64,000 bases of DNA, from the NCBI RefSeq assembly GCF_047948215.1, contig NC_134465.1, positions 40,462,153-40,526,152 of the forward strand. Direction: 5' to 3'. Each line of letters opens with the position of its first letter. Position 1 is the first letter of the stretch. The position numbers and the translations under genes are program-made. The notes below the pieces were generated by a model. It was not told the origin of the DNA and did not search any database. It saw nothing but the letters and a program-made list of their open reading frames with translations. This DNA comes from Lycorma delicatula. Its lineage: Eukaryota; Arthropoda; Insecta; Hemiptera; Fulgoridae. Positions 44,475 to 54,201 of the stretch are shown in pieces.

Positions 44475-45524
44475 ATGAAGCCAGTGCCTCTTCAAGGTAA
44501 TGATTGTAAACAACAGTTCTACCTTCCTCATCATGCCGTTTTTAAGCAAAATAATACCACAACTAAAATTCGGGTAGTTTTTGATGGTTCAGCTATAACA
44601 TCCACGGGAACTTCTCTTAATGACATCCTAATGGTTGGTCCTACTGTACAGCAAGACTTATTTTCGATTATGGTAAGATTTAGAACCCATGTCGTTGCGT
44701 TTACAGCAGACATTGAGAAAATGTACCGCTAAATCAAAATTCATTCAGACGATTGCAGCTTACAACGCATTCTTTGGCGGGATTCACCAACTGATCAAAT
44801 TCAATGCTATCAGCTTCAAAGGATTACTTATGTCACTGCCTCAGCTCCATTCTTGGCTACAAGGTCCCTGCAACATCTAGCAGGAGAAGAAAAACACACG
44901 TACCCAACTGCAGTCAGAATTTTATGTCGTGATTTCTACGTGGATGATTTAGTTTCTGGAGCTAATGACATCAACACAGCTCTGGCAATCCAATCAGAGT
45001 TAATAGAGTTGTTAAGCTCTGGTGGATTTCAACTGAGAAAATGGAGTTCTAATCATAAATCACTTTTAAATTCATTACCTCAAGAACTTGTAAATAAAAA
45101 AACATCAATTCAGCTTGAGAAAAAAGATAGCATTCAAACTTTAGGCTTTAAATGGTTTCCTCAGCCAGATGTGTTTTCTATTTCTTCCAAAATTCCACCA
45201 TTTAAAGACTTAGTAACAAAATGAGAAGTAGCGTCTACAGTAGCTTCCATTTATGATCCAATTGGTTTAATCAGTCCTATTGTAATCTCTTACAAAATAT
45301 TTTTGCAACGATTGTGGCTTAGTGGTATTGGTTGGGATGATAAGTTACCATCATCATTGCTCCAGAAATGGCGTGTTTTGGTGTCACAACTTTCTTTAAT
45401 TGATGATATTAAAATAAATAGAAGAGTTATTATCAATAATCCTACAGATATTGAAGTTCACGGTTTCTGCGATGCATCACAACATGTTTGGTGCTTGTCT
45501 GTATTTGCGTTCTGTCAGTTCTGA
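44475..45524 (+). pseudogene. pol: BEL/Pao reverse transcriptase pseudogene
   Basis: YLPHHAVFKQNNTTTKIRVV followed by FDGSA, SLNDILMVGPTVQQDLFSIM and AFTADIEKMYR form the fingers/palm start, with the catalytic Asp in the A-D-I block, then an in-frame stop at 44730-44732. RNA-templated synthesis would depend on FYVDDLVSGA near 44935 (intact YVDD). LGFKWFPQPDVFSIS and VASIYDPIGLISPIVISYKI follow, separated by the TGA at 45222-45224. The frame shifts again within the CDASQHVWC block near 45485. At least three lesions. Confidence 0.85.
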
Positions 45525-46914
45525 GGGAGAGATTTTAGTTCAACTACTTTGCTCGAAATCTCGTGTCGCACCAGTTAAAACTGTCAGCATACCACGGTTA
45601 GAGTTGTGTGGCGCTTTACTGTTGTCAAAATTGTTACGAAAAACATTACCAATCCTGAATTTGTCGATTGAAAGGGTTCATCTTTGGACGGACTCCAAAA
45701 TATGCTTGGCATGGATCTCAGCTCCTGCATCGAAGTGGAAAACGTTCGTTGGGAATCGATTTTCGCAGATTCAAGATCTAACAGACGTCAATGACTGGAA
45801 ACATGTCGCTTCGTCAGACAATCCTGCTGATCTCATTTCCAGAGGTTCCAATCCAGAGAGTTTAGATAATAGCATCTGGTGGTGTGGACCAATCTGGTTG
45901 TATTTACCTTCCAGTTCTTGGCTTAATTCAGACAGTTATGATGTTCAAGATATTCCAGAAGTACGACAAACGGAAACTAGTTTGACATGTGTTTTTCCGC
46001 CAAATGATGATTTAGTTTGTAAGTTTTCAAGTATTTCTAGATTTATTTATAATTGTCGTAATAAAAAGAAGAAAACAGGAAATCTTAATACTGCAGACAT
46101 TCAAGATTCATTACAAACATGCATCTGGATGGTACAGCAACAAGTATATTGTCAAGAAATTAATGATCTTCGATCAACTTCTACCGTTCCTAAAAAAAGT
46201 GAGCTTCTTAATCTTCATCCTTTTCTCGATGATCGTAACATAATTCGAGTTGGAGGAAGGTTGAATAATGCTGATTTAGAGTATGATCAGATTATTTTGC
46301 CACCAAAACACCATCTTACGATGTTGATCATCAAGGCTGAACATTTGAGGTTATTGCACGTTGCACCTCAATTATTGTTAGCTTCACTAAGACTCAGATA
46401 TTGGATACCACGAGCTCGAAAGGTAATTAGAAGTGTTATTCATAACTGTGTAACATGTTTTCTATTTAAGGCAGCCTCGGCTAATCAATTAATGGGTCAG
46501 CTGCCCAAACACAGAGTAGAGATTAGTCGTCCTTTTCTTAACTCAGGAGTAGACTATGCGGGACCGTTTCAAATCAAGTATTGGAATCCGAGAAGTAAAA
46601 TAACAACCAAATGTTATGTTGCAATTTTTGTGTGTCTTGCAACTCATGCTATTCACATAGAGCTAGTCAGTAATCTTACATCACAAGCTTTCCTCGCAGC
46701 CTTAAGACGTTTCAGTGCAAGAAGAGGTCACGTCGCCAACTTGTATAGTGACAACGGCACCAATTTTGTTGCAGCCAACAACGAGTTAAATTCATTGAGG
46801 AAACTCTCTCACGATAAAGAATTTAATACAGACATTGAAAATTACGCTGCCAAGTTACAGCTCAAATGGCACTTCATACCAGCTAATTCACATCATTTTG
46901 GGGGCCTTTGGTAA
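45451..46914 (+). pseudogene. pol: BEL/Pao RNase H and integrase, long open frame
   Basis: A 487-residue open frame. RNase H features include KTVSIPRLELCGALLLSKLL and VHLWTDSKICLAWI. The linker HVASSDNPADLISRGSNPE follows. The integrase has an H-H-C-C zinc region (ending HNCVTC near 46440) and a core with VDYAGPFQIKYW (first Asp near 46551) and NLYSDNGTNFVAA (second Asp near 46748). The third catalytic residue normally follows GGLW, but here a TAA (46912-46914) replaces that codon. The frame is otherwise well preserved. Confidence 0.9.
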
Positions 46915-46920
46915 GCAGCT

Positions 46921-47413
46921 GTGAAGTCAATGAAATACCATCTCAAAAGAGTCATAGGTAAAACTTATCTAACTTTCGAAGAATTTTCTACCCTTTTATC
47001 CGATATAAAAGCTATCCTCAATTCTAGACCTATTTCTACTTTGTCCGATGACCCTAGCGATCCATCTTACTTGACACCTGGACATTTCTTATTGGTAATC
47101 CTTTAATAGCACTACCTGAACCCAATTTGATAGATATAAAATGTAACAAGCTTTCCAGATGGCAGCAACTTCAGAAGATACGACAGAGTCTTTGGTTACT
47201 TGGTCTCACGATTATCTCCATGGTTTGCAGCAGCGCAGCAAGTGGAAGTCACCCTCCGAAAATCTTCGACCAGGTCTAGTAGTGCTAGTGAAGGAAGACA
47301 ATGTAATTAATATTGATCAAAGATCTACGTGCGGGGAGTATGTTTGGTTTAAAATCAGACACTCAGCGCTGCCTATGGGCAGCTTTAGTATTAAGAACAT
47401 TCTGTTATACTAG
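46921..47413 (+). pseudogene. pol: BEL/Pao integrase C-terminal remnant
   Basis: After the stop: [39 protein letters not shown] and LTPGHFL to 47106. A frame change leads to KLSRWQQLQKIRQS and another to LQQRSKWKSPSENLRPGLVV followed by LVKEDNV. The last part of the protein, which normally precedes the purine tract, is short, and the frame runs into the 3' LTR, ending at 47413. Confidence 0.8.
47330..47340 (+). promoter_or_regulatory. Candidate polypurine tract
   Basis: The GCGGGGAGTA stretch directly precedes the 3' LTR and could prime plus-strand DNA. Short, so the call rests on position. Confidence 0.45.
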
Positions 47414-47574
47414 TTATTCGGAGTTGGACAGTCTTAGAGTATACGTGCACGCCAGTACGGCCTCTGCATTATAGTCATATAGTTTAATATTATAAATATA
47501 GTATATTTAGTTATCAATCAGTGTGTAATTATTTTATGTATACTACAGTCCATTATTCTGCTACAACGTTTACG
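47341..47574 (+). repeat. BEL/Pao 3' LTR
   Basis: Begins TGTTTGGTTTAAAATCAGAC and ends near CTACAACGTTTACG. It lacks the 9-bp insert of the 5' LTR and is otherwise nearly identical. The flanking sequence returns to Rep-A at 47580. Confidence 0.9.
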
Positions 47575-47579
47575 AAAAA

Positions 47580-47853
47580 TATGATCTTAATTAGACGGAA
47601 TCTTGATGGTGATCTTGCTCTACAGCTTCACCCTCTCGACCTTTTAAGATGAAAATTTAAAGGCATCAGTGCTCCAAATATAGATGTAATCTGCCCGAAT
47701 TTGGTAAAAATCAGTTAAATAGTTTTGGAGATTTAATGTGATTTATTAGAGGCCAACACGAACACACATTGTAATCAGACAGATTACAATGCTTTCGCCT
47801 GTAGAGCTGTAGATCTGGTATATCGTTACTTAGACAGGAAAATAAAAATTAAA
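47580..47853 (+). repeat. Rep-A copy a, 3' part
   Basis: Resumes TATGATCTTAATTAGACGGA and continues CTTGCTCTACAGCTTCACCC and TTAGACAGGAAAATAAAAAT. The same junction is uninterrupted in copies b (minus, near 50690) and c (51710-51725), where CTAAGAAAAATATGAC reads straight through. This fixes the BEL insertion point. Confidence 0.75.
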
Positions 47854-48195
47854 GAGGAATGTTTAATTTAAAATTATTGCGGATACTTCCATTCTCTGAT
47901 TATTTACAAGGTGAAATTATCAGGATATTCTTCCGTACCCGGGCTGTGTCTATACTTCAAAAAAGGCCGATCGTGTCGTTTTTTTATCTATTTGCAGAAG
48001 TAAAGTGTTTTAATCCGTATTAAAAGATCGTAATTATACATGAGCGGTGTAATTCTATATTCCGTTAGAAATTTATTTAACTTTATAGCCGTGGCGGTTA
48101 TCCATAATTATCGAACGCTTAATAGAAAGAAAGTAAACTTTCCTTTTCCTTGTCAACTCACAAAAAAAAATTACAAAACTTTAAAATGTCTAAGA

Positions 48196-48237
<42 letters not shown>

Positions 48238-49509
48238 TAAATTATCGCACGTGTTGAGAAATTACCCTCGAATAAAATTGACGGCCGACTGATTTAGCTA
48301 CTTTCACGAGGTAAACTATACGTTTCCTCTCGTGGCATCTGCACGATAGTCGATCGATAAATCGTAAGTAGTATCTGTTATATTATTTATACTGTGTAAT
48401 ATTTATTTCGGTTTTTTCGGTCGATTGTAATTTCTTATTAATTTTTAAACACGAATAATTATTTTTATCGAATGATTGCTTTATATTAAAACAAAAAAAA
48501 AAAAAAAAAAAAACAACAAAAAATCGCATTATTAGACGCATCTGTATAAGTTATTGTTAAATCGAATGAATAGTTATAATAGTTACAGTATATTATTGTT
48601 CTGCTTAACATTAAGTTTAAAAACTTGTATATGGAAACAATTACTGTTTTGTTATAATGATACGCGTTTACAGTCGGTTGGTTAATGTTCTTATTCATCT
48701 GAATAGAACACATTCAAACGATCGAAACCTTTATAAGTCTGCACCTACGTTTGTCTTCTCTTTTTTTATTTCTTTACTGTAGTTTTCATTATGTGTAACT
48801 ACCTGTTATAATTGTTTAATTTTATTTTTATTGTTACGATCAACGATATGTGTTGTGTTTGTTACACATTTTATAAGGACGGTGGATTACACATAGTATT
48901 AGGTGAAAAAAATGCAAAATTCATCGTCAGGTTTGAATTCAAGACCTGCTGACCGCTGTATCCTTTTTTTTTTGTGGGCGGTTAGAAGGCCAGATCTTAA
49001 GCCGATAGTTACATCAGCGTTAGGTTTATCGCGCAGTCGTAGGACAGGAGATGAAGTCCAGAAGTCGGTTTATAAATCGTCCTTCCTAACTGATGCGCCC
49101 TCTCTGCCGTCAAGATATCTGTGTCTTAGCACGAAAAACCGAACGGGGTTGGAGATATATCCTCAGAACCGATAATCGAAAACAAGAGATCGATGTTATA
49201 AGAAAAACTGACAGGCGGAGAGAAAGGAGCGTGCGGGAGGCAGGGCGGTAATTTCCAAAATCTAACCGCTACATCGTTATTAAACACACGCTTACATCCT
49301 ACATTGTATGCTGATTAAGAAGTCTGGAATAAGTGGTACAATTGATCGAAATTTGGCTGATGGAATACTCGGGTAGATAAAATAAAAAAAAGAAGAGATT
49401 TATCGTTATTTCTTTTTCTTCTTTAGTGGAACCTCTATTGACAGGTATCAAAAAACTGTATCCCCTATGATAGACTGTTTTGAGTTTTTTATTTTTTATT
49501 TTAATATCC
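47854..49509. other. No clear gene; (TA)n and poly-A tracts
   Basis: (TA)n at about 48199-48236 and a poly-A run at 48491-48514. The 90-codon ORF at 48903-49175 shows no recognisable domain and contains a T9 run; its composition differs from the rest but I cannot assign it. Confidence 0.5.
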
Positions 49510-49900
49510 TTGTTTCGCTTTCAAATCGTTCGACATTCCTTCAACCCTTCTTTTTCCTCTTCCCCTGACACCTCAAATCTTCCCTTCAATTATTATTTTT
49601 TGAATACAGTCATGTCCTAGGATTTTGCCTATCCGATTAGTTTTTTCTTTGTATTGCGTTAATCGTACTCTTATTCTCGTTTAGACCTGATCATCAGTTA
49701 CTCTCACTCGCCGGTCGATAGCTAACGTTTTCCTCCGTAGTCGCATTAGGAAATTTTCTAGATATCGATCGAGTTTGTCTTCTCTTTATTGTCAATGTTT
49801 CTGCATCGTATAATACCACACTCCAGACGAAACGTCTTGCAGTTCTCTTTCTCGGATCAATAGGTATTCTTACCATTTATTTGTCTACTTTAAATCTTCC
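49510..49900 (-). pseudogene. LINE RT C-terminal remnant
   Basis: On the minus strand: MVRIPIDPRKRTARRFVWSV followed by VLYDAETLTIKRRQTRSISR (the R-x-x-x-F-V-W-S-V-x-L-Y-x-A-E-T-x-T block), then after frame changes RIGKILGHDCIQKIIIEGKI and GVRGRGKRRVEGMSNDLK-like text. It is the same C-terminal architecture as the LINEs at 20.7, 23.7 and 36.2 kb, but a different family. 5'-truncated and decayed. Confidence 0.65.
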
Positions 49901-50344
49901 TACGTATATCGATGTTCTTGCGTTAACTAATCCTACAGTTAATTATTTATTATATGTATTTATAATATTTTTCCTCCTTTATATCTTTACTTCATCAGTT
50001 TTAATTATTTTTAAAAACTTGCCGGGGGACGGCTTCATTACGTCGGTCGTTAAAAAAAAGAAGCGATACAGTTCTCATTAAAGGTAGAATTTTTTATTTT
50101 AATTTTAATGATCGCTCGTAATTGTGATATAGTTTACCGAGTTTGATTAGAGTGAATCGCAAAAGGTATAAAGAGAGGAATAATTTTGACTAAAATTTGT
50201 GAAAATCAAGACTGTATTTCGCTTCGAAAAAGTGTACCGGTGTATTGCAGACATTTTATTTTTGTGTTCCGGCTGTTACGCATCAAATCGAGTGAATTTT
50301 TCTCTGGACTTGCTGTCGATGTAGTCGGCGGTTTTGATAGAAAT
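49901..50344. other. No gene seen
   Basis: The two ORFs here (49881-50081, 50186-50404) have no domain; the second overlaps the end of Rep-A copy b. Confidence 0.5.
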
Positions 50345-51133
50345 CTATCTTTCCTTCGTAAAATTTTACTTTTCCGTCTAAATAGCGCTATAGCAGAGCT
50401 ATAACTCTAGAAGGAAAAGCATTATAATCGGTCCGATTTGGACGTAGATCGGAACACCGCATACTCGTATTTGGTTTTCACCGATCTTGACGTTTTTACA
50501 TCTAATAAACCAAAAAACCAGATGGCAAGCGTCCGGATGTTAATGTTTGTATGTATGTGTGTGTTCGGTGTTGGCGTCTGAATCATCTTATACCTCCAGA
50601 ACTACTGGACCGACTTAAAAGGTCAAGGGTGTGAGGCTGTAGAGCCGGGTCGCCCTCAGTATCTCGAGATTTCGCCTAATTAAGGTCATATTTTTCTTAG
50701 GCGCATTTGTTAACGATAAAAAAAAGAACAAAAAACTTTTCATAATTTCATCCCCACCCCAAAAAATTCTGTTGAAGTCGTCTGCTGTGTTCTAATGTCA
50801 TAGATGAGCGGTAGAATAAAATAAATGAATAATATTTAAAGTTTAAAAAAATTAACTCGGTCTGGCCGGGTCTCGAACTAAATCGCCCAGTCGATTCGGT
50901 TACTGGTGCGTTAAGCCTCGCGGCTACACCGGTCTGCCAACCGTACAAGCGAAATTTGTTATATGTAAGTGGTGTGAAATTATATTAGTTTAGTTAGTGC
51001 CGACTGTCGCCGCTAGTACCGCCACACCCGCGCAAATTAAATACGATATGCGCGCGCGTTTTAGTTAGAATCGAACTAAATAAACGAAAAAGATATTTAA
51101 ATCAACGCCTATAACTGTGTTGACAGCTTTTTT
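50345..51133 (-). repeat. Rep-A copy b (longest uninterrupted copy)
   Basis: Read on the minus strand from 51133: AAAAAGCTGTCAACACAGTT, the GGTGTGGCGGTACTAGCGGC segment (near 51025), a tRNA-like module (50853-50945), CTAAGAAAAATATGACCTTA, AACATTAACATCCGGACGCT, and an end near GCGCTATTTAGACGG. The same order occurs in copy a around the BEL insertion. Very CpG-rich. It has no coding frame beyond chance. Confidence 0.75.
50853..50945 (-). repeat. tRNA-like module inside Rep-A copy b
   Basis: Reverse complement: TACGGTTGGCAGACCGGTGT, AGCCGCGAGGCTTAACGCAC and TTTAGTTCGAGACCCGGCCA. A-box-like TAGCCGCGAGG and B-box GTTCGAGACC are both kept, as in copy a. Confidence 0.5.
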
Positions 51134-51186
51134 AATAAAAAATCGATCTAAAAAAACAGATAAACGATCGGGAGATATTTTGTGAG

Positions 51187-51365
51187 AGTTCTAATGTTGA
51201 AATTCTATTAAAGGCAGTTACTTATATACGGATTTAAATACTAGACGGTGGATACCGGTATGCTTTAGTGGTCGAGGTTTAATTAACCGTACATCACAGG
51301 AACGGTCGGCCGTAGTCTGTAGAAGTGCTTCATTTGCATGTCATATTTATCATCCTCATCTTATC
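51187..51365 (+). mobile_element. SINE family 1 fragment
   Basis: AGTTCTAATGTTGAAATTCT, AAAGGCAGTTACTTATATAC, GGATACCGGTATGCTTTAGT, TTTAATTAACCGTACATCAC and ATATTTATCATCCTCATCTT follow the SINE body in order, with many changes. The A-box part and the tail are missing. It lies between the oppositely oriented Rep-A copies b and c. Confidence 0.7.
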
Positions 51366-51446
51366 GGGTCGTAGGGAGTGGGGTGCTTATTGTAGACTAG
51401 TTGAATAGATTGCAACGTACACATTAGAAAAATAAAAATAAATAAG

Positions 51447-52068
51447 TAAAAAAGCTGACAACACAGTTACAGGACTGCCATCACCCGTAATGGATGACAA
51501 AGATGCAACATTTATTCATTCCAAACGAAAAAGAATTCATTTGAAAAATCTGAACATCTTTGGCTTAAACAAACAAAGAGCAGTCTCACGTTTTGCGATC
51601 CACTATATCAAACTTTAAGAACACCATCGATTCAGTGAAGAATTTTGAGGACAAGAAGATATTTTTATTGAATGTATCGTTATTTTTTAATTGTTAACAA
51701 ATTTGCCTAAGAAAAATATGACATTAATTAGGCGAAATCTGGAGATACTGAGGTTGACCTTGCTCTACAGCCTTTTAAGTTGAAAATTTAACGGCATCTA
51801 TACCCCGTATATAGAAGGAATCTGACCGAATTTGGTCAAAATAGTTCAGGTTAGTTCTGGAGCTATAATAAGATGATTTAGAAGCCGACACCGAATACAC
51901 ACACGTATATACGAACATTAACATCCGAAAAAATTTCCATCCGGTTTTTTGGGTTCCTTAGGTGTCAAAACGTCAAGATCCGGTGAAAACCGCATTGTCC
52001 CAAATTTGACCGATTACAATATTTTCCCTTCTAATACTAATAGCGCTATCTGGACGGGAAAGTAAAAA
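51447..52068 (+). repeat. Rep-A copy c (different core)
   Basis: Starts AAAAAAGCTGACAACACAGT and rejoins the family at TTAACAAATTTGCCTAAG and AAAAATATGACATTAATTAG near 51705, running to GCGCTATCTGGACGGGAAAG. In between (about 51470-51670) the family's CGGCGGTACT and tRNA-like sections are absent and replaced by unrelated sequence with a 42-codon ORF. It may be a diverged subfamily or a capture. Confidence 0.6.
51490..51618 (+). CDS. Small ORF in Rep-A copy c, unknown
   Basis: A 42-codon frame starting MDDKDATFIHSKRKRIHLKN and ending YIKL. It is lysine/arginine-rich with balanced composition, unlike the AT-driven ORFs elsewhere. No family recognised. It may be a fragment of a captured gene or chance. 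Confidence 0.2.
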   Translation: MDDKDATFIHSKRKRIHLKNLNIFGLNKQRAVSRFAIHYIKL

Positions 52069-53040
52069 CCTGGCCTAAGTATTGGATGAAAAGTGTTCTG
52101 GTATTTGTATACTAAATATTTATAGTAAAAATAAAAGCGCGAAAAATTTCACAAAAATAAGGCGTTTGCTTTTCTTGAACCGACTAAAATGTCTGCCGAT
52201 ATTTTTTGGTATTTATTTTAGGTTGATTGTTTATTAAAAAGAAATATTAGCTCGTTATAAGTCCAAAATCACATAGTATATCAGGATGTATGCATACGAT
52301 ATAGGACCGTCGACCAAAATGTATACCGATTTGTTCTTTTGTCAATTGTAGATGAATTGCGAAAACACTTATTATAAATTAATAAATCAGTAAAATAACG
52401 GCGCAACAATATTATTTAACTTTTGTGTCTGTCTTGTACTAAATTAATGATTAAACACGCTTCTAGCCTGGCATAAATTAGTTATGAAAAATGCGCTAGC
52501 TCAGGACTGTGAAATAGTAATAAAGATTTAGTGGTAGTTAAAGTTAGTGGTAGTTTCAAAGGTTAACGATGTTAACCTTTGAAACCTCCGGTTCATATGA
52601 AGTATAATTTTTTTTTTTAATCCGAGTGTAATTTTGTTTTCCAGTTTATTTAAATAACAACCTATTTATCTGTTTTTTTTTTGTTGTATATAATAGTTAC
52701 ACAGAAATAATTTTGTAGGTATCACGCGATGTGCTTTCTGAGGTACCCTCCGTCGATCGATGTTATGCTTCGCTGTAGCGTATCCCGTAAGAGCATCATG
52801 CAATTTGTAAATGATGTGTAATGCTCTATATTTTTCTTAACATAATCTCTTTAATGGAGCTACGGGGTGTTTCGAGAATACAGCGATCGATAAGATGATT
52901 TTACGTGCAGATTTTTAAAGGGTTTTCTTCGAATAAATTAAAAACTCTCGATTAACTTTGAAACGTACGAAGTTTAATAGGATGTAATAGTAAGTTTTTC
53001 CTTTCGGTGGTGATTGATCAAGTATCAGACAGTTTTAATT
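52069..53040. other. No gene seen; one perfect hairpin
   Basis: Contains the hairpin at 52553-52585. The rest shows no TE or gene signature. Confidence 0.5.
52553..52585. repeat. Perfect hairpin, 15-bp arms, 3-base loop
   Basis: GTTTCAAAGGTTAAC, GAT, GTTAACCTTTGAAAC. Exact complement across the arms with a minimal loop. Confidence 0.9.
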
Positions 53041-53054
53041 TGTATAAAAATTAT

Positions 53055-53120
53055 TTAAATGCAGTCGGGGAGCTTTTTAATATAGGACAATTACTATTCA
53101 GTGCCCCCGACTGCATTTAA
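53055..53120. repeat. Perfect 16-bp inverted repeat, 34-bp spacer
   Basis: TTAAATGCAGTCGGGG at 53055-53070 and CCCCGACTGCATTTAA at 53105-53120 are exact reverse complements. The TTAA outer ends are notable: a 66-bp unit bounded by TTAA could be a tiny relic MITE, but no family was recognised. Confidence 0.8.
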
Positions 53121-53568
53121 TATTCTCGTTGAAGGACAAAACTTTCTTATCGATGTAATACCTGGTGAGAACTTAATCATTTGACAACCTTAAATGACTG
53201 CTATTTCTACAACATGAAAAATATATTTAAACAAATTAAAACAGTCTGAAATTTAATCGTACAGATTTATTTTATTTAATTTAATCTTGTATTTTCATAC
53301 CTTATTTTTCTTTTTTTTTTACTTCGACTTATTGTCGCTTTTTTAGTTAATTGATATATTTTTTCTATTTTTTTTTTGGCAGTCGTTCTTTTTAATACAT
53401 TTTAGTGATCGTCGAAAAAAATTTACGATTCTAAAACTTATGGATATAACTATTTAACTTACTGAGCCGAAAGAGGAAACTATAAACATTTCAATTTATA
53501 TATTAAATTGGCGTGTACCGATTATAACTTACAGATTTCTCAAGCGATTGAGTTTCTCGAGAGATTTT

Positions 53569-54201
53569 TTATCTTATATCATACAACAATTTTCTAGGAT
53601 CCAAACAACTAACGGCTAAACTCTCCGATTGTCTCATCCGACTCAGTGCTACGTAGGCCTGGCCTTCGGCAAAGATGTAATTGCTCAGATCTACGACTGC
53701 ACTATCTAGGGTAATCCGTTGTAGTTTATGCACCGTCACAGTCCAGCAGAATATTAGTGACAGTACACGCCGTTCTGCTTTGCCTTGCCACTTTAAAGCA
53801 TCAGATAATTGTGGGCTTGATCCTCAATCGGATGTCGACAGCATTATCTCTAATTCTCTAATTGTACTAACATGAATCTCTACAAAGACCGTTTGTGAGA
53901 GCTCACCGGGCTCAAGTTGGTCTCGGTGTAACGCAGGCCACTCGATTTTTCTTAGTACATCTGTTTATTTTTGTTCCGGTTGGCTTCCATCGTGATTTTG
54001 TATTATACTACCAAATACCCGTTTGAATTTTGAAAATCTGAAGATCGGTTGCGAAGATATAACAACATTTCTGAATAACCGTGACCTGTTAGACGGAGAG
54101 TGCACCTGATGCATGTTAAAGTTAGCCTTCAGTCTGCTTACAAATATTTCATTTGAATTTAGAAAATCGAACGATTTTTTGTAGAGATATAAGAGAACCA
54201 T
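53569..54201 (-). pseudogene. Pif1/Helitron-type helicase C-terminus pseudogene
   Basis: One minus-strand frame runs from 54201 to about 53569 with two stops (53965-53967 and near 53843). It contains IEWPALHRDQLEPGELSQTV, then [20 protein letters not shown] and [20 protein letters not shown] followed by [20 protein letters not shown]. The V-H-K-x-Q-x-x-T-L-D and A-Y-V-A-L-S-R-x-R blocks are the last helicase motifs of Pif1-like enzymes encoded by Helitrons. In the normally invariant V-H-K-x-Q-G the Gly is Arg. The upstream 54201-53965 part is not recognised. No Rep domain or Walker motifs, so only a fragment remains. Confidence 0.75.

Larger units (their letters stand above)
41331..47574 (+). 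mobile_element. BEL/Pao LTR retrotransposon, inactive
   Basis: A complete-length element of 6,244 bp including a nested SINE. It has 5' and 3' LTRs (41331-41571, 47341-47574), a primer-binding region, gag, protease, RT, RNase H and integrase in BEL/Pao order, and a purine-rich tract before the 3' LTR. AAAAA on both sides (41326-41330, 47575-47579) is consistent with the 5-bp duplication of this superfamily, though such a run can occur by chance. It lies inside Rep-A. Stops and frameshifts scattered over gag and pol make it non-autonomous. Confidence 0.9.

Noticed and set aside
48903..49175. 90-codon ORF as a host gene
   Set aside because: Includes a T9 run, no domain, no initiation or splice context that I can defend.
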